This document shows, piece by piece, positions 41,284 to 51,923 of a DNA stretch of 64,000 nt. A program made the translations under genes and the position numbers. The notes beneath the pieces are model-generated. The model worked only from the letters and a program-made list of their open reading frames with translations. It did not search any database and was not told where the DNA came from. The stretch comes from Spiroplasma kunkelii CR2-3x (GTDB lineage Bacteria; Bacillota_I; Bacilli_A; Mycoplasmatales; Mycoplasmataceae): contig NZ_CP010899.1 in assembly GCF_001274875.1 (NCBI RefSeq), positions 434,001 to 498,000 on the forward strand, read 5' to 3'. Numbering within the stretch: position 1 is the first letter of the stretch; each line of letters begins with the position of its first letter.

Positions 41284-42490
41284 TATACTCTAAAACTAAA
41301 CGATAAAAAGTTAATAAAATTATAACAAATTAAAAATAAAAATCAATAATTACAAAAAATAACAAAATAAAAATATTATTTTTAATATTTATTTTCAAAA
41401 TTATAAAATTTAAACATAACAAAAAAATAGATTTTATTAATCATACACAAACATTAATTTAATTTGAAAAAATTTTTTTAAAATATTCTCTTGATGTAAA
41501 ATTTTCCAAACAAGGTCTAATTGTATTATTTAATATATGTAAAATAGATTTTAATCTACTACAAATATTAATTAATGACTCATTTTTACCTAATCATCGC
41601 CTTATATCTCTATTTATTCTTTCTACTAATTCTTTCTGACGAGGTTTACCAGCATCACAAAAATAGACTCTTATTTTAAAATGTTTTTCTATTATTTTTC
41701 ATCTATAAAATTCTTTTCCTCTATCGGTAAAAATACAACTAAATTTGCTAATACCAATTTGATTAATCATTTTCATTAAAATTGTTAATACAACACTTGC
41801 CTTTTTACTAAAAAAAATATCATAAAAAAGTATTTTAGATTTACGATTCACTAAAAATAACAAATGAAAATTACCACAATCAATAGTATCCATTTCTCAA
41901 ATTCCACTAAAATTTAAATCATTTCCATAATCATTTAAAAATTGTTTATAATCTCTATATTAATCAATACACCACGATTATCATTTTTTTCACCATTTTT
42001 TGTTTTTCTTTTTTTATTTTTAAAATATAACATTTCTTTTTTTAAATTAAAATAACCTAATCTAATATATTTATACATTGTTTTAAAACATACACCAAAT
42101 TTTACATTATATTGTAATTCATACGAAGTAATAATATTTTGTGGCGAACGACCAAAATTATTATATTCATTCAAAAAATAACTTAGTTCTTGTGAATTTA
42201 ACATTAAATACTTACGACATTGTTTTTTATTTTTATCATGTATTTTTTGTGCTTTTGAAGCATTATAATCATTAATATTATCAAACATATTTAATTCTTC
42301 TCAAATTATAGAATAAGACCCATTCATTTGCTTAGCAATTTTTCTAATATTAATTGTTTCATTTTTCTTTTTTAAATAATTCATTATCTTTTAATTTTTC
42401 TAAATTTACTATTTCGTTAATATCTAATCTTTCATATTTTTTCACACCTTACCTCCTAATTATATTAAAATATGTTATAATTTATATACA
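41284..42490 (-). mobile_element. IS30-family element with frameshifted transposase
   Basis: Terminal inverted sequences TTGTATACTCTAAAACTA (41284) and the complement of TTGTATATAAATTATAAC (to about 42490). The transposase, read leftward from about 42448 to 41459, is split by shifts near 42380 and 41935. It has HTH-region KRKNETINIRKIAKQMNGSY, then MFDNINDYNASKAQKIH ..., then FSGIWEMDTIDCGNF, FTDRGKEFYRWKIIEKHF and CDAGKPRQKELVERINRDIR (D-D-E). A remnant of the same left end is at 49711-49955. Confidence 0.75.
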
Positions 42491-42524
42491 ATAATTATAA
42501 CGTTTTAAATAAGGAGATAAAAAT

Positions 42525-42686
42525 ATGAAAAAATGACTAAGTATTTTAGGAACAATCGGATTAACCGCAACAAGCACAACAACACTAATCAGTTGTAAAA
42601 AACCAAATAATAAAAATGAAAACAAAGAAAACAATAAACCAGAACTATCATATAATCCACAACAACCACCAGAGAATAGTAATTAA
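42525..42686 (+). CDS. Truncated phage-linked lipoprotein (copy A)
   Basis: 53 residues, AAGGAGATAAAAAT before ATG. The signal peptide MKKWLSILGTIGLTATSTTT ends in LISC (lipobox, Cys24), then a Lys/Asn linker and NPQQPPENSN and stop. It is the start of the gene that is longer at 53130-53597; here it is cut right where the adsorption-like domain would begin, and plectrovirus DNA on the other strand follows. If expressed it would give only a short lipopeptide. Confidence 0.7.
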
Positions 42687-43023
42687 AAAAGTATAAATAA
42701 AATTAGTTAAATCATTCAAAAAATTTTCCTTTTTAACATCATAAAATTTTTCAACCATATATGTATTTTTTTCAAGTATCTCACATGTAATAAAAACTAA
42801 AAAAAGATGAACTTGGTTTATCATAAACAACTCCCGTTGAATAGCTATCTTGTAAAAAATCCAAATACCATTTATCATTAAACGATAATTTTTTTGATGT
42901 TTTTAAAGTTGGATTAATAAAATAATTTGTCTCCGACTAATTTTCAAAAAACTGCTGCGTAAAAACATTGTATTAATAAAATCAGTTTCATTAATACCTT
43001 TATTAGTACTATTCTCTTGTTTT
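42687..43023 (-). pseudogene. Plectrovirus copy A: adsorption-coat gene fragment
   Basis: Matches residues ~30-150 of the coat gene at 53612-55799 (GINETDFINTMFLRSS ... WYLDFLQDSYSTGVV ... VEKFYDVKKENFLNDLTNFI) with several frame breaks. Both ends are deletion joints: on the left to the lipoprotein, on the right to the ATPase gene. Confidence 0.75.
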
Positions 43024-43515
43024 ACCACTATGAACTTTTTTCTCATCGTGAGGACTAGTTCCATCAATATACAAATAACTTTCATCAAATAAAATAACAC
43101 TATCATCGGGTGGGACTGGTTTTGTTCGGTCAGTAAAATCTAAATTCTTAAATGTTAAAACTTTTACTTTATCATCTTCTAACGGATAATTACTATAAAT
43201 TTCATCTGTCAATAATTTCATAGTTTGCGATAAATAAGTTAAAAGTAATGTTTTACCAGTTCCTAATTTACCAATAATTACCGACAACGGATTATCTCAA
43301 ATAAATTGAACTAACCGAAAAGCGTTTAACTGATAAAAAATATTTTTTTACAATCATCACACAAAATAAACACACTGTAAAACAAACAACAATCAAAATA
43401 CCAAACCAACACAATATAAAGAAATTATCCAAAATAATAAATCAATTAAACTAAATAAAATCATTGAACCACTAATATAACAATAATTTTTAAAGAAAAA
43501 TACAAACCTTTTCAT
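43024..43515 (-). pseudogene. Plectrovirus copy A: Zot-like ATPase, 3' deleted
   Basis: From ATG 43515 it follows the 57430 gene closely (IIGKLGTGKTLLLTYLSQTM; SVILFDESYLYIDGTSP). A TGA-Trp codon of that gene is TAA here (near 43350), and after HSGK the sequence jumps to the coat gene at CAAGAGAA. Nonsense plus a deletion of about 1.4 kb. Confidence 0.8.
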
Positions 43516-43718
43516 TATTTAAAATACCCAACTATTTTAAAAACTATTCACAAGAAAAACCAAGTTAAGAACAAAATAACAATTCAAATACCAACCATTA
43601 AAGTTAAATATTCATTTTGTGTTAAATTTCACATTGTAATACTTTCAATATTTGTTTTATCTATAAACAAAAATATATGAATAAAAAACTCTTTTAATTT
43701 TTGTCAATCATTTTGCAT
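43515..43718 (-). CDS. Plectrovirus copy A small membrane protein (67 aa)
   Basis: Starts MQNDWQKLKEFFIHIFLFID, has one long hydrophobic helix and ends IVFKIVGYFK. It differs by a few residues from its twin at 57430-57633. The stop overlaps the ATPase start. Confidence 0.65.
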
Positions 43719-43720
43719 AT

Positions 43721-43870
43721 TTAAAAACTCCACATTTTTTGAATAAGTTTAAAAAACATTCCAAAAAACAAAACAATAAATAACACAAACGATATAACAT
43801 ATAAAAACTCAGGGGCATTTGCACCAATAATATAACTAACAAATTGAACTCAATAATCATATAAACTCAT
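43721..43870 (-). CDS. Plectrovirus copy A small membrane protein (49 aa)
   Basis: MSLYDYWVQFVSYIIGANAP and a single strong membrane helix; identical in layout to 57636-57785. Probably a minor coat or assembly protein. Confidence 0.65.
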
Positions 43871-44311
43871 TTAATTTAAATCTTCCAAATCTTTAATTAA
43901 TTGTTGCTCTTTTTCAACAGTTCAATTTATTAAATTATTATTGTTATTATTTACTTTTACTTTTTTAGGGTCACTTGAAAATAATACTTCTTTCATTTTA
44001 GTAAAATAATTTTGTTTATATTGATTATATAAATTGATTAATTCTGTTCCAGTTAAATATTTTCAAATATTTCGCTTTAAATTTTCATCATACTTTATAA
44101 TAGGATAAGAATTATCATAAATCAAACCGATTGCTACTTGCTCTGAATGTTTTTCACTCGGATAAATAAACTTATTACTCAACCAAAAACCAATATGGCG
44201 ATTATGATTGGGTAAATTAATAAAACTTGCTTTATCTGTTGTAAAAGGGATAAATTCCTTACTAATAAAATAATTTTCTATATTCTGATTTTTCTTAATA
44301 TAATTACTCAA
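43871..44311 (-). CDS. Plectrovirus copy A soluble protein (146 aa)
   Basis: Start TTG at 44311 is inferred from GAAGGAG nine bases upstream. Sequence [19 protein letters not shown] ... [20 protein letters not shown] ... [15 protein letters not shown]. Nearly identical to 57786-58226. It overlaps the upstream gene's end. No known motif. Confidence 0.65.
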
Positions 44312-44630
44312 TTTTATCAACTCCTTCAATTTGTCAATATTGAATTAATTTTTCTTTTTCAACATCAAATTCTACCTTAATTTCAAAAATATATTTTATA
44401 TGCATAATAATCATAAAAATAAATGATATAAAATCAAATACAGACATAATAATTTCAAAGAATGGAAAATCTTTACCATAACTTAATATTGAAATATAAA
44501 TAAAAAAACTTAAAATAAATAAATTAATAATATGTCCAAAAAAACAAATCAAATTTAATCAAAAAATATCATTAATAAAATTTTTCTTTATTTTTTTATA
44601 TTCCTTAGTTGTTTTAAATTTCATATCCAT
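44304..44630 (-). CDS. Plectrovirus copy A two-helix membrane protein (108 aa)
   Basis: ATG 44630 with AGGAGATTATATT upstream; [20 protein letters not shown], two membrane segments, basic/acidic end [18 protein letters not shown]. Twin of 58219-58545. Phage homology ends just upstream, near 44645. Confidence 0.65.
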
Positions 44631-44639
44631 AATATAATC

Positions 44640-44770
44640 TCCTAACTAAATGTTCATCAGTAATTTGATCTTGTGAAACAAGGTAACTTTTACGCATTAA
44701 TTCATTTAATTTATTTTCTTGATTACATTTAAAACAATATCCTCATTATCTTTTTTAAGACAAGTTTTAT
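44640..44770 (-). pseudogene. Cys-bearing ITDEHW small phage gene, frameshifted
   Basis: From the right: MKNLNKTCLKK, then after a shift WGYCFKCNQENKLNELMRKS and SQDQITDEHLV before the plectrovirus junction. Third occurrence of the family (15274, 25608). Confidence 0.5.
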
Positions 44771-45236
44771 TTAAATTTTTCATATTTACCTTCTTAATTT
44801 GTTGTTCTATATTTTGTATTTTGTAAATATACAACTATTTTTATTTGTTTGACGCCATAACATATGTCTCTCTTCATTTGCACCATTTTCAGATCAAAGC
44901 GTTCAGTTTTTAAATTAAATTTACTCACACCTTGAAGAGCCCAGTGCTGGCTTTGTGGTTTTTAACCCTTGCCACTTCTAAGAAGTAAATCTTTCGCAGA
45001 TTTAATTGTAAAGTCACTATCTCTATTTTTATTGTCCTTTGATATTAAACCTGGACTTATCACGACTATGGCAAGTTATTGCGTCTATTATTTCCGGGTT
45101 GATTACCGCTGGGCTAGACCGCCTCTGGTGAAAAAAAGCACTTAGTTATTTTAAATAACCGTCCCACTCTGCATTAAGTTTTATAAAATCAAATTTTTAA
45201 CAAACCAGTTTCATAATCAAAGATAATTTTTGAATT
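44771..45236. other. Gene-free phage-type stretch, locally G+C-rich
   Basis: No coding frame. 44930-45170 is clearly richer in G+C than its surroundings (for example GAGCCCAGTGCTGGC, GATTACCGCTGGGC, CCGCCTCTGG) with several short inverted repeats, similar in character to 11500-11800 and 25880-26180, though no clear sequence identity was seen. Confidence 0.4.
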
Positions 45237-45404
45237 TTATAGTTTTTGATAAAATTGCTTTTGTGTTTTATCTTTTACTTTATTCAATAAATTTCTATGT
45301 TTTTCACAAGTTCATAAAACTTTATTTGATACAAATTCTTTAGTAATAAATGATATTACTTTATAACAATCATTAACATCACATATTTTTTGTTCTTTAA
45401 TTAT
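45237..45404 (-). CDS. Small zinc-finger-like protein, start unclear
   Basis: About 55 residues: IIKEQKICDVNDCYKVISFI ... SNKVLWTCEKHRNLLNKVKD ... FYQKL. CxxxxC and CxxH pairs suggest one zinc site. AAAAGGAGACAATT lies upstream, but the only codon at the right spacing is ATA (45402-45404), so initiation is doubtful. Related in layout to 25444-25594. Confidence 0.45.
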
Positions 45405-45439
45405 AATTGTCTCCTTTTAGGAGTTGTTTTATTTCAAAT

Positions 45440-45470
45440 AAAAAACAACTCTTGTTAGAGTTGTTTTTTT
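45440..45470. terminator. Bidirectional terminator
   Basis: AAAAAACAACTC TTGTTA GAGTTGTTTTTTT, between the phage debris and the helicase gene. Confidence 0.75.
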
Positions 45471-45519
45471 GGAGCTTCATAGTACATTATACATTTTAAA
45501 AAAAAATTAACAAAAAACA

Positions 45520-46896
45520 TTAAGTTTTCTTTTTAATCTTTATTAAATAATTTATTTGCTCGTTCTTTTTTTTAATTGATTCTTTAATGTGACTACGACG
45601 AACTTGTTTTTTAAATTCATCAATTTCCGCTTTTCGTTTTTTCTTATAACCAGGTTTAATTTTTTTATTATTATCTTTTGTTTTATAACGATTAATAATT
45701 TTATTAATTTCATTCTCAACTGCAAAAGAAGATTGTTTTTTAGGCCTATCATCACTAAGAACTGTTTCAACCAATTCTCCTTGTTGATTTCATTTCTTTG
45801 TTTTAAAAGTAATTCCTTTTGTCATTAATTGTTGGACTAAATTTAAATTTTTTGTATCATAAAGAACATAACTATAACCAGTATAATTTGCCCGTCCAGT
45901 ACGACCACTACGATGAATATAATATTCTAAATCATTTGGTAAATCAATTGAAATAACATGACTAACACCAATAAAATCAATTCCACGCGCTGCAATATCA
46001 CTGGCAATAGCATGCTTATATTCTAAATTTCGAATTCGTTTAACAACTTGTGTTCGTAATCGTGGTTCTAATCCAGCATGTAATTGGATAACAGAATAAT
46101 TATGTTTTAATAACAAATCATAATACTTATTAATATCTGTTTTTTTATTAACAAAAATTAAACATAAATATGGATCAAATGTTTTTAAAAGTTTTAATAA
46201 AATTGTTTCTCGTTCTTGATTTTTTGTTGGAATTAAAATATGTGTAATGTTTTGATTTGTTATTTGATTGGCATTTAAATCTAAATAATGAGGATTTTTT
46301 AAATACTTGATTAAAAAAGGTTTTAACTCAGGTGGAATTGTTGCAGAAAAAACAGATACTTGAACATTAGGATTCACTTTGCTCAAAATATAATCAACAT
46401 TTTCAATAAAACCTAAATCAAAAAGCATATCACATTCATCAATAATAAAAGTTGTTAATTTACCTAAATTTATACTTTGTTGTTCAAACAAATCTTTTAG
46501 TCGTGTTGGAGTGGCAATAATAATGTGTGGTTGAATTCGTTGCAATTGTTCAATTTGACGTTTAATATATTCGCCACCAATAAAATAATTAACTTGTAAA
46601 TTTGGTTTAAATTTTTTAAAAAAACGAATATTATCATAAATTTGTTTTGCTAATTCACGGGTTGGGGTTACAATAATAGATTGAATTTTTGTTTGCTCAT
46701 AATTTATATTATTTAAAATTGGTAAACAAAACGCAAATGTTTTTCCAGTTCCTGTATGTGCCTTACATATAATATTTTTATGTTTTAATAATAATGGCAT
46801 TACTTTTTCTTGCACAATAGTTGGTTCAACAAATTTTAATTCAGTAAGGCCTAAATTTAAAAACCGCTTAAAACCAAATTGATTAAAATTACTCAT
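45520..46896 (-). CDS. DEAD-box RNA helicase
   Basis: 458 residues from ATG 46896. Q motif region FKRFLNLGLTELKFVEPTIVQ, motif I AHTGTGKT, Ia PTRELAKQ, II DECD (a DEAD variant), III SAT, then the second RecA domain with IASDIAARGIDF and HRSGRTGR (VI). The basic C-terminal tail, after a TGA-Trp, is Lys/Arg-rich and should bind RNA. It resembles the CshA/CshB helicases of Firmicutes, which act in ribosome assembly and RNA decay. Which orthologue it is cannot be decided here. Confidence 0.9.
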
Positions 46897-46941
46897 AATT
46901 TAATCCCCTTTTCTCACCTTTCAAATTATAACATATTTAAA

Positions 46942-46966
46942 AAATGAAATTATTTATAATTTCATT
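46942..46966. terminator. Possible terminator hairpin
   Basis: AATGAAATTAT TTATAATTTCATT in the 99-base gap between the two minus-strand genes. Confidence 0.4.
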
Positions 46967-46995
46967 ATATAGCTTTTATTTTTTACCGGTAGTTA

Positions 46996-47712
46996 CTAAT
47001 TTTTTCACAACTGGTTTTTATTATCCTGAGCTTTAAAAAGTTCTTCTTCTTTAAGAAAATCTGTTTCAGCATTAACAATTAAATTAGCTCATCGTTCTTG
47101 TTCTAGTGCTAATGTTGTGGATGTTTCATATCCCTTACTAACAGCTATATTCATTTTTTTCAGTGCTTTTCTAGCTTGTTTTATTGTTTTTTTCAATTTT
47201 TTCTGTGTGTCTAAATATTCAATTGAATAAGGATGTGTTATTGCTTTTATAATTTTTTTTGTAACATATATTCCAATTAAGATTAAAACGGGAACTGCCA
47301 CTAATAGCACAATTAATAGACTACCAACTACTTCTGCAAAATTTTTTCCGGCTTCTAATTTATAATTTTGGGGTCATTGAATCACTCCACTATTATTATT
47401 AACATTAACCGGTTGGTGTAACCATGTCATTAAATCAATTTCTTGCCCACCATAAGGAACAATAATATTTGAATATCCTCAAATAAATGATCCAGAGGAT
47501 GCTAATCGCATTAATTTGTCAATTCCCAAATGACCGATTAACTGATAACCATTACCATGAAATGTTTTAATATCATTAATATTAACTGGTAATCCTTTTC
47601 CTTCTCAATAATAACCATCATAATATATTCCCAAAAAAAATAAGGTTAAAACTAAAATAATTAATACAATAATTCATATTAAAGCTATACTTCACTTGCC
47701 AAATGTTTTCAT
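46996..47712 (-). CDS. Two-helix membrane protein with extracellular loop, unknown
   Basis: 238 residues from ATG 47712 (AAGAAGTTGGATC upstream). The first membrane segment is near residues 9-32, then about 100 residues of outer loop with many aromatic residues (TFHGNGYQLIGHLGIDKLMR, SGSFIWGYSNIIVPYGG). The second segment (VVGSLLIVLLVAVPVLILIG) is followed by a Lys-rich coil. Many TGA-Trp including the penultimate region (NQLWKN). This is a typical spiroplasma membrane protein of unknown role. Confidence 0.65.
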
Positions 47713-47832
47713 GATCCAACTTCTTTTCTTTTATATATTATAGTCCTAATTATTTAAAATTCTTAATCTTATTTTTCTATTTTATAAAAACAGGAACTAG
47801 AAAATATAGTTATTGTTAATATTACTTATTTT

Positions 47833-48675
47833 TTATTCATACTTTTTTCAAAGGTTTTTTTGCTGCTGTTTTTTAGCAGGTTTTTTGTTATTCTTTGAAT
47901 ATAACATTGTCAAGTTGCGGTAAACCTTCTTTTTTAAAGTTGCGTTAGATAATAAACCTAAATTATAGCCGCAACTATTTTCCCTAGCTAATAAATTAAC
48001 ATTTCTATTAGGAATAAAATATTTTATATCTGGTTCAATACACCAAACATATAAATTATTAAGATTATTAAATTGAATTAATGAATAAGCATTTAATAAT
48101 TGTGATAAAGTAGTAATTGTTGGGTCAATTTGTTTTAAATCAATTTCTAATTCATAATAAGAATTATATAAATTATCTAAAAATAAATTGCCACGATTAA
48201 TACAGTGTGAATTTACAGTAATATTAGTTTTTAATGGTTTATTTGTTTTAGCATCTAATATATTTACAGTATATGGTTTATATGTAAATGGATTTGGTGG
48301 TAATACGGCTTGAGGGTAAAAAAATGTTGTTTCTTCTAATAAATCATAATATAAATCACTTGTTTTAATAACACTATTTCATGCTTGAACATTACCATTT
48401 GGTTTAATAAATTTTGCCATTGTTTGTCATTCACCTTGAAAGTTTTGAAATGCAGTAATATTATCATTTAAAGTAAATGGATTTTCTGAATATGTTGTAA
48501 TTTTAAAATTAGTTTTACCAATAGTTTGTAAATTAATTAAATCAATAACATAACTTTCTAATGTTCCATCAGTAGTTGGATTAAATTCTAATTTATTATC
48601 TAAATTAGTTAATTTAGTATCTTTATCTAATGCTTGAAAATCTTGTGATAATATTACAATTTCATCAGTTAAACT
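47833..48675 (-). pseudogene. Phage structural-type protein, 5' cut by IS30 DNA
   Basis: An open frame of about 280 residues without a start, entered at 48675 from an IS30 end: SLTDEIVILSQDFQALDKDT ... FQGEWQTMAKFIKPNGNVQA ... LNNLYVWCIEPDIKYFIPNR, ending with a basic tail and TAA 47833-47835. Beta/aromatic-rich, like a tail or baseplate protein. No family recognised; probably from the same tailed phage as 12.5-18.8 kb. Confidence 0.5.
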
Positions 48676-48904
48676 CCGACCGTCTTTAAATTGAATAAGT
48701 GCTAAACAAATGTTTTTACAGAATATTTAAAGAAATTTATTAATTAAAATTTAATAAATGCTTTTTTAGCGTACTTAAATATGATTAAATTAAACTATAT
48801 TTATAAAATATTTTATTTTTTTAAAAAAAGAGTTTCATTTGTTAAAAATGATTTTTTTATCAAATTAAAAAGAAATATAAATTTGGAGCTTAAATATACA
48901 CTAT
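48676..48904 (+). mobile_element. IS30-family 3' end remnant
   Basis: RPSLNWISAKQMFLQNI and stop (to 48729), the last codons of an IS30 transposase, then the element's A+T-rich terminal region (compare 37807-37989). Confidence 0.6.
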
Positions 48905-49276
48905 ACAATAATTATTTTATTATTACCACCAATTTTATCATTCGGAATGGGGCCAAAAGGAACAGCATTTGGAAAAGTAATTTTAAGTAAAGTTAACTTT
49001 ATGATTTTAACAAGTTTTATTTTACAATTATTTTTAACCACAATTGGCATTTTAATTTCTTTAGGATTAAATGCAAAAGGTGTTATTGGCATTTTATTTA
49101 CAATTGGTTTTTTAAAAGCAATTGGAGCGATGATTCCATTTTTTTATAATGCAAGTAAAGGTGATGAAGCATCACAATATTTGATTAAAACCGCAGATTT
49201 AGCAAAAAATCCTGTTAAATTTAAGGACTCTGATCTTAAAAAAACATGTGATGATTTATTAAATTCGAAAACTTAG
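48905..49276 (+). pseudogene. Membrane protein end, ABC-2-type permease-like
   Basis: An open frame without start: LPPILSFGMGPKGTAFGKVI, then two membrane helices and TADLAKNPVKFKDSDLKKTC to TAG 49274-49276. Its 5' end is lost to the IS30 remnant. Possibly a separate membrane protein or the first part of the transporter wrecked further on. 49277-49440 has only a decayed frame (WNDVVTEVKKTTNDYPILAN) and TATAAT boxes near 49280-49296. Confidence 0.45.
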
Positions 49277-49439
49277 TATATAATTTTCGTATAATAGTAG
49301 TAAAGATATAGAAGATTTTGATGTGACTTCATTAGCGTGGGATATTTATTTAGTGGTCATTAAATTATTTGCTACCTGAAACCCAATTTTTTGAAATGAT
49401 GTTGTTACAGAAGTTAAAAAAACAACAAATGATTACCCA

Positions 49440-49676
49440 ATATTAGCAAATTAATTAATACTAATGTATTAGAATTTGATGGTTATAAGATAATTAAATT
49501 TAATGTTGTTAAACCTACAATTGGTAATGAAGTTACATTTACAAATAATAGTGATAAAGGAATTAATATTTTATCGGATTTTTATAATGATGTAAGTTTA
49601 CAATAACCAATTACATTTTCAAGAACAAAACCATCATTTGATGCTAAAATTAATATAAATGTGTTAGATTAAACAA
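49440..49676 (+). pseudogene. Decayed phage-type beta-rich gene
   Basis: TNVLEFDGYKIIKFNVVKPT ... LSDFYNDVSLQ, TAA, PITFSRTKPSFDAKININVL and stop. It has one in-frame stop and no start. Composition is similar to the other structural-type phage fragments. Confidence 0.35.
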
Positions 49677-49710
49677 AATTAAAAAGTAAAACAACAAAAA
49701 ATATTTATCA

Positions 49711-49955
49711 AATTGTATACTGTAAAACTAAACGATAAAAAGTTAATAAAACTATAACAAATTAAAAATAAAAATCAATAATTATAAAAAATAACAAATT
49801 AAAAATAATATTTTTAATATTTTAAAATTAAATATAACAAAAAAAATAGATTTTATTAATCATACACAAATATTAATTTAATTTGAAAAAATTTTTTTAA
49901 AATATTGTCTTGATGTAAAATTTCCCAAACAAGGTCTAATTGTAGTTAATCAAGT
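49711..49955. mobile_element. IS30 left-end remnant
   Basis: About 240 bases nearly identical to 41284-41525 (TTGTATACTGTAAAACTAAA and on), breaking off at a plectrovirus junction at about 49955. Confidence 0.7.
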
Positions 49956-50215
49956 TGGCATAATACATCTCCTTTCATAAATTAAAAAATTGAAATTTGC
50001 AAACTCGCTCCGCTCGTTATTGCTCCACTCCATTAAAAAACACTATTTAATAAATTATCCGCTAATAAATTACGCGGAATAATTTATTCTTTTACTTTTT
50101 AATTTCAATATCTTTTGCAATCTTATTAACATTATTAATAACATTATCTTTACCATACTTTTTCACTAGCGACTGCAAAATAAAATGTTGCTTTGTTTGC
50201 ATAATTTCAACCTCC
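49956..50215 (-). pseudogene. Plectrovirus scrap (copy D) with a 36-aa gene and hairpin
   Basis: Matches 59295-59565 of provirus B. It keeps the start MPTWLTT of a small membrane gene (cut), the conserved G+C-containing block ACTCGCTCCGCTCGTT, the hairpin around CCGCTAATAAATTACGCGG, and an intact small gene 50092-50202 (MQTKQHFILQSLVKKYGKDN...). Confidence 0.75.
50092..50202 (-). CDS. Plectrovirus 36-residue protein (copy D)
   Basis: MQTKQHFILQSLVKKYGKDN then VINNVNKIAKDIEIKK, near-identical to 59443-59553. Basic, helical; possibly DNA-binding. GGAGG lies upstream. Confidence 0.55.
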   Translation of the reverse strand: MQTKQHFILQSLVKKYGKDNVINNVNKIAKDIEIKK

Positions 50216-50289
50216 TATAATTAACTTAAAAAAGTTAATTAAATTAATAGTTAACTTTTTATCGGTTGGCATTTACAATTTACAAATTA

Positions 50290-50973
50290 TTAAAACAATA
50301 TATAATAAATTAATTTTTTCACCAACAATTTTTGGTTATACAAAAAATAGTTATTTTTCAGAAGGAATCATTGCATCAAGTAGAATTGCATCGCTTGTTT
50401 TTAACACATTGTCAAAAACTATTCAAAATAAATTTAATAATTTTTCTTCAGATTTTCGTGAATTTTTAGATCGTAATTTATATAGTGAAAATGTTTATAT
50501 TAATGATCCAGTTATGTCATTGTATACTCAATTTATTTCCCAAATATCTTATTGATCACAATAAGGAATATATTATCCATATAATGTTATTCATGATAAC
50601 GAGCAACAACCAGAAGATAAATTAAATAGTTTTAAAAAAGCTCAAATAAATTATAAATTAATGGCATACTTAAATCCATGACAACAATGAGTTGTAATGT
50701 GAACAGGAAATGCTAGTGCTAGTGTATCAGGAGCAAATAATATGGCTGCAACAATGTTTGTTACCAATTAATAATTATTTAGATGTTAAAATTGATTCTG
50801 TTGCTTTTGAGACAAGTGATTCTAAGACAAAAACAAATTATTTTTTAATGGGAAACTTTAATAAACCAGTAAAATTAACTAGTTTATCTGGTTTTTATAC
50901 GGGTTATTTATTAGTAATACTTGCATTAGCAGGATTAACATTATGGTGAATTACAAGAAAGGAATTTGTATAG
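50290..50973 (+). pseudogene. ABC-2-type permease, decayed
   Basis: Frame fragments: IFSPTIFGYTKNSYFSEGII ... LYTQFISQISYWSQ, TAA near 50561, GIYYPYNVIHDNEQQPEDKL ... MAYLNPWQQWVVMWTGNASA, TAA, then a frameshift and SLSGFYTGYLLVILALAGLT with stop TAG 50971-50973. The two-membrane-end layout with a large outer part fits ABC-2 exporters; the ATPase gene follows at once. 50216-50290 holds only a hairpin (AAAAAGTTAACT type). Confidence 0.6.
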
Positions 50974-50975
50974 TT

Positions 50976-51765
50976 ATGAAAACAAAAAAAATAATTTTAC
51001 ACCAAATCCTGATTTAGCAATCGAGATTCATGGATTTACAAAAAAATTTAAAAAATTTGTCGCTGTTGATGATATTAATATGAATGTTGCAAAAGGGAAA
51101 ATTCATGGGTTTATTGGACCAAATGGTTTAGAAAAAACCACAACAATTAAATCATTAGTTGGAGTAATTATTCCAACAAGTGGTAATTTAGTATTAATGG
51201 TTTAAAAGAAAACTCACCAGCAGCAAAAAAATTATTGGATATATTCCTAAAAATGCTAGGTTTCCAAAACATTTAAATGTTTATAAAAAATATTTAATTG
51301 AAATGAGTTATTTACGAGATGTTAAGTATAAATAATCAAAAGTAAAAGCAAAACAAATCTTAGAAAATCTAAATTTATGAAAATTTCGAACTAAGAATCC
51401 TAATACATTTTCATCATGAATGAAGAAAAAGGTCTTATTAGCACAAGCATTAATTGCGGATCCAAAGGTCCTAATTTTAGATGAATCAGCGGCTAATTTA
51501 GACCCAACTGCTCGCAAAGAATTATTCAATGATTTAATTAAAGCTAAAAACCAAGGTAATACAATTTTAATTTGTTCACATATTTTAACTGAATTGCAAG
51601 ATTTGGCCGATGAAATTACAATTCTAAATTATGGTAAGGTTGTGTTTTCGGGTACTGTTATTCCAAAACTATTATCAATTTACCGTAATGGAAAAACCAA
51701 TGTTAGGAAGTTTAGAAAATGCTGTAAAAAATTAAATCTTCCCATAATTGAAAAATTAGAAGATG
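50976..51765 (+). pseudogene. ABC transporter ATPase, decayed; 5' part up to the provirus
   Basis: Fragments in three frames: PDLAIEIHGFTKKFKKFVAV, VAKGKIHGFIGPNGLEKTTT (Walker A is damaged: LE for the usual AG), IGYIPKNARFPKHLNVYKKY with a stop, NTFSSWMKKKVLLAQALIAD (signature LSGG lost), VLILDESAANLDPTARKE (Walker B), ILICSHILTELQDLADEITI (H-loop). It ends ...PIIEKLEDG at the provirus boundary; the C-terminus is at 59643-59839. Indels and lost ATPase motifs show decay before or after insertion. Confidence 0.85.
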
Positions 51766-51923
51766 TGTATTATACCACATACATTTTAAAGATTACAAGA
51801 AAATAACAAAAATAATAAAAATATTTATTTATAATATAAAAATATCATAAAATAAATAAATAAAAAATATAAAATTAAACAAACTAAAAATTAGTTTAAA
51901 TACAAAAACTTAATAATTTAAAA

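Noticed and set aside
42448-42510. Inverted repeat before the copy A lipoprotein as a conserved operator
   Set aside because: Much of it is the right end of the IS30 element, so similarity with the copy B promoter palindrome may be chance.
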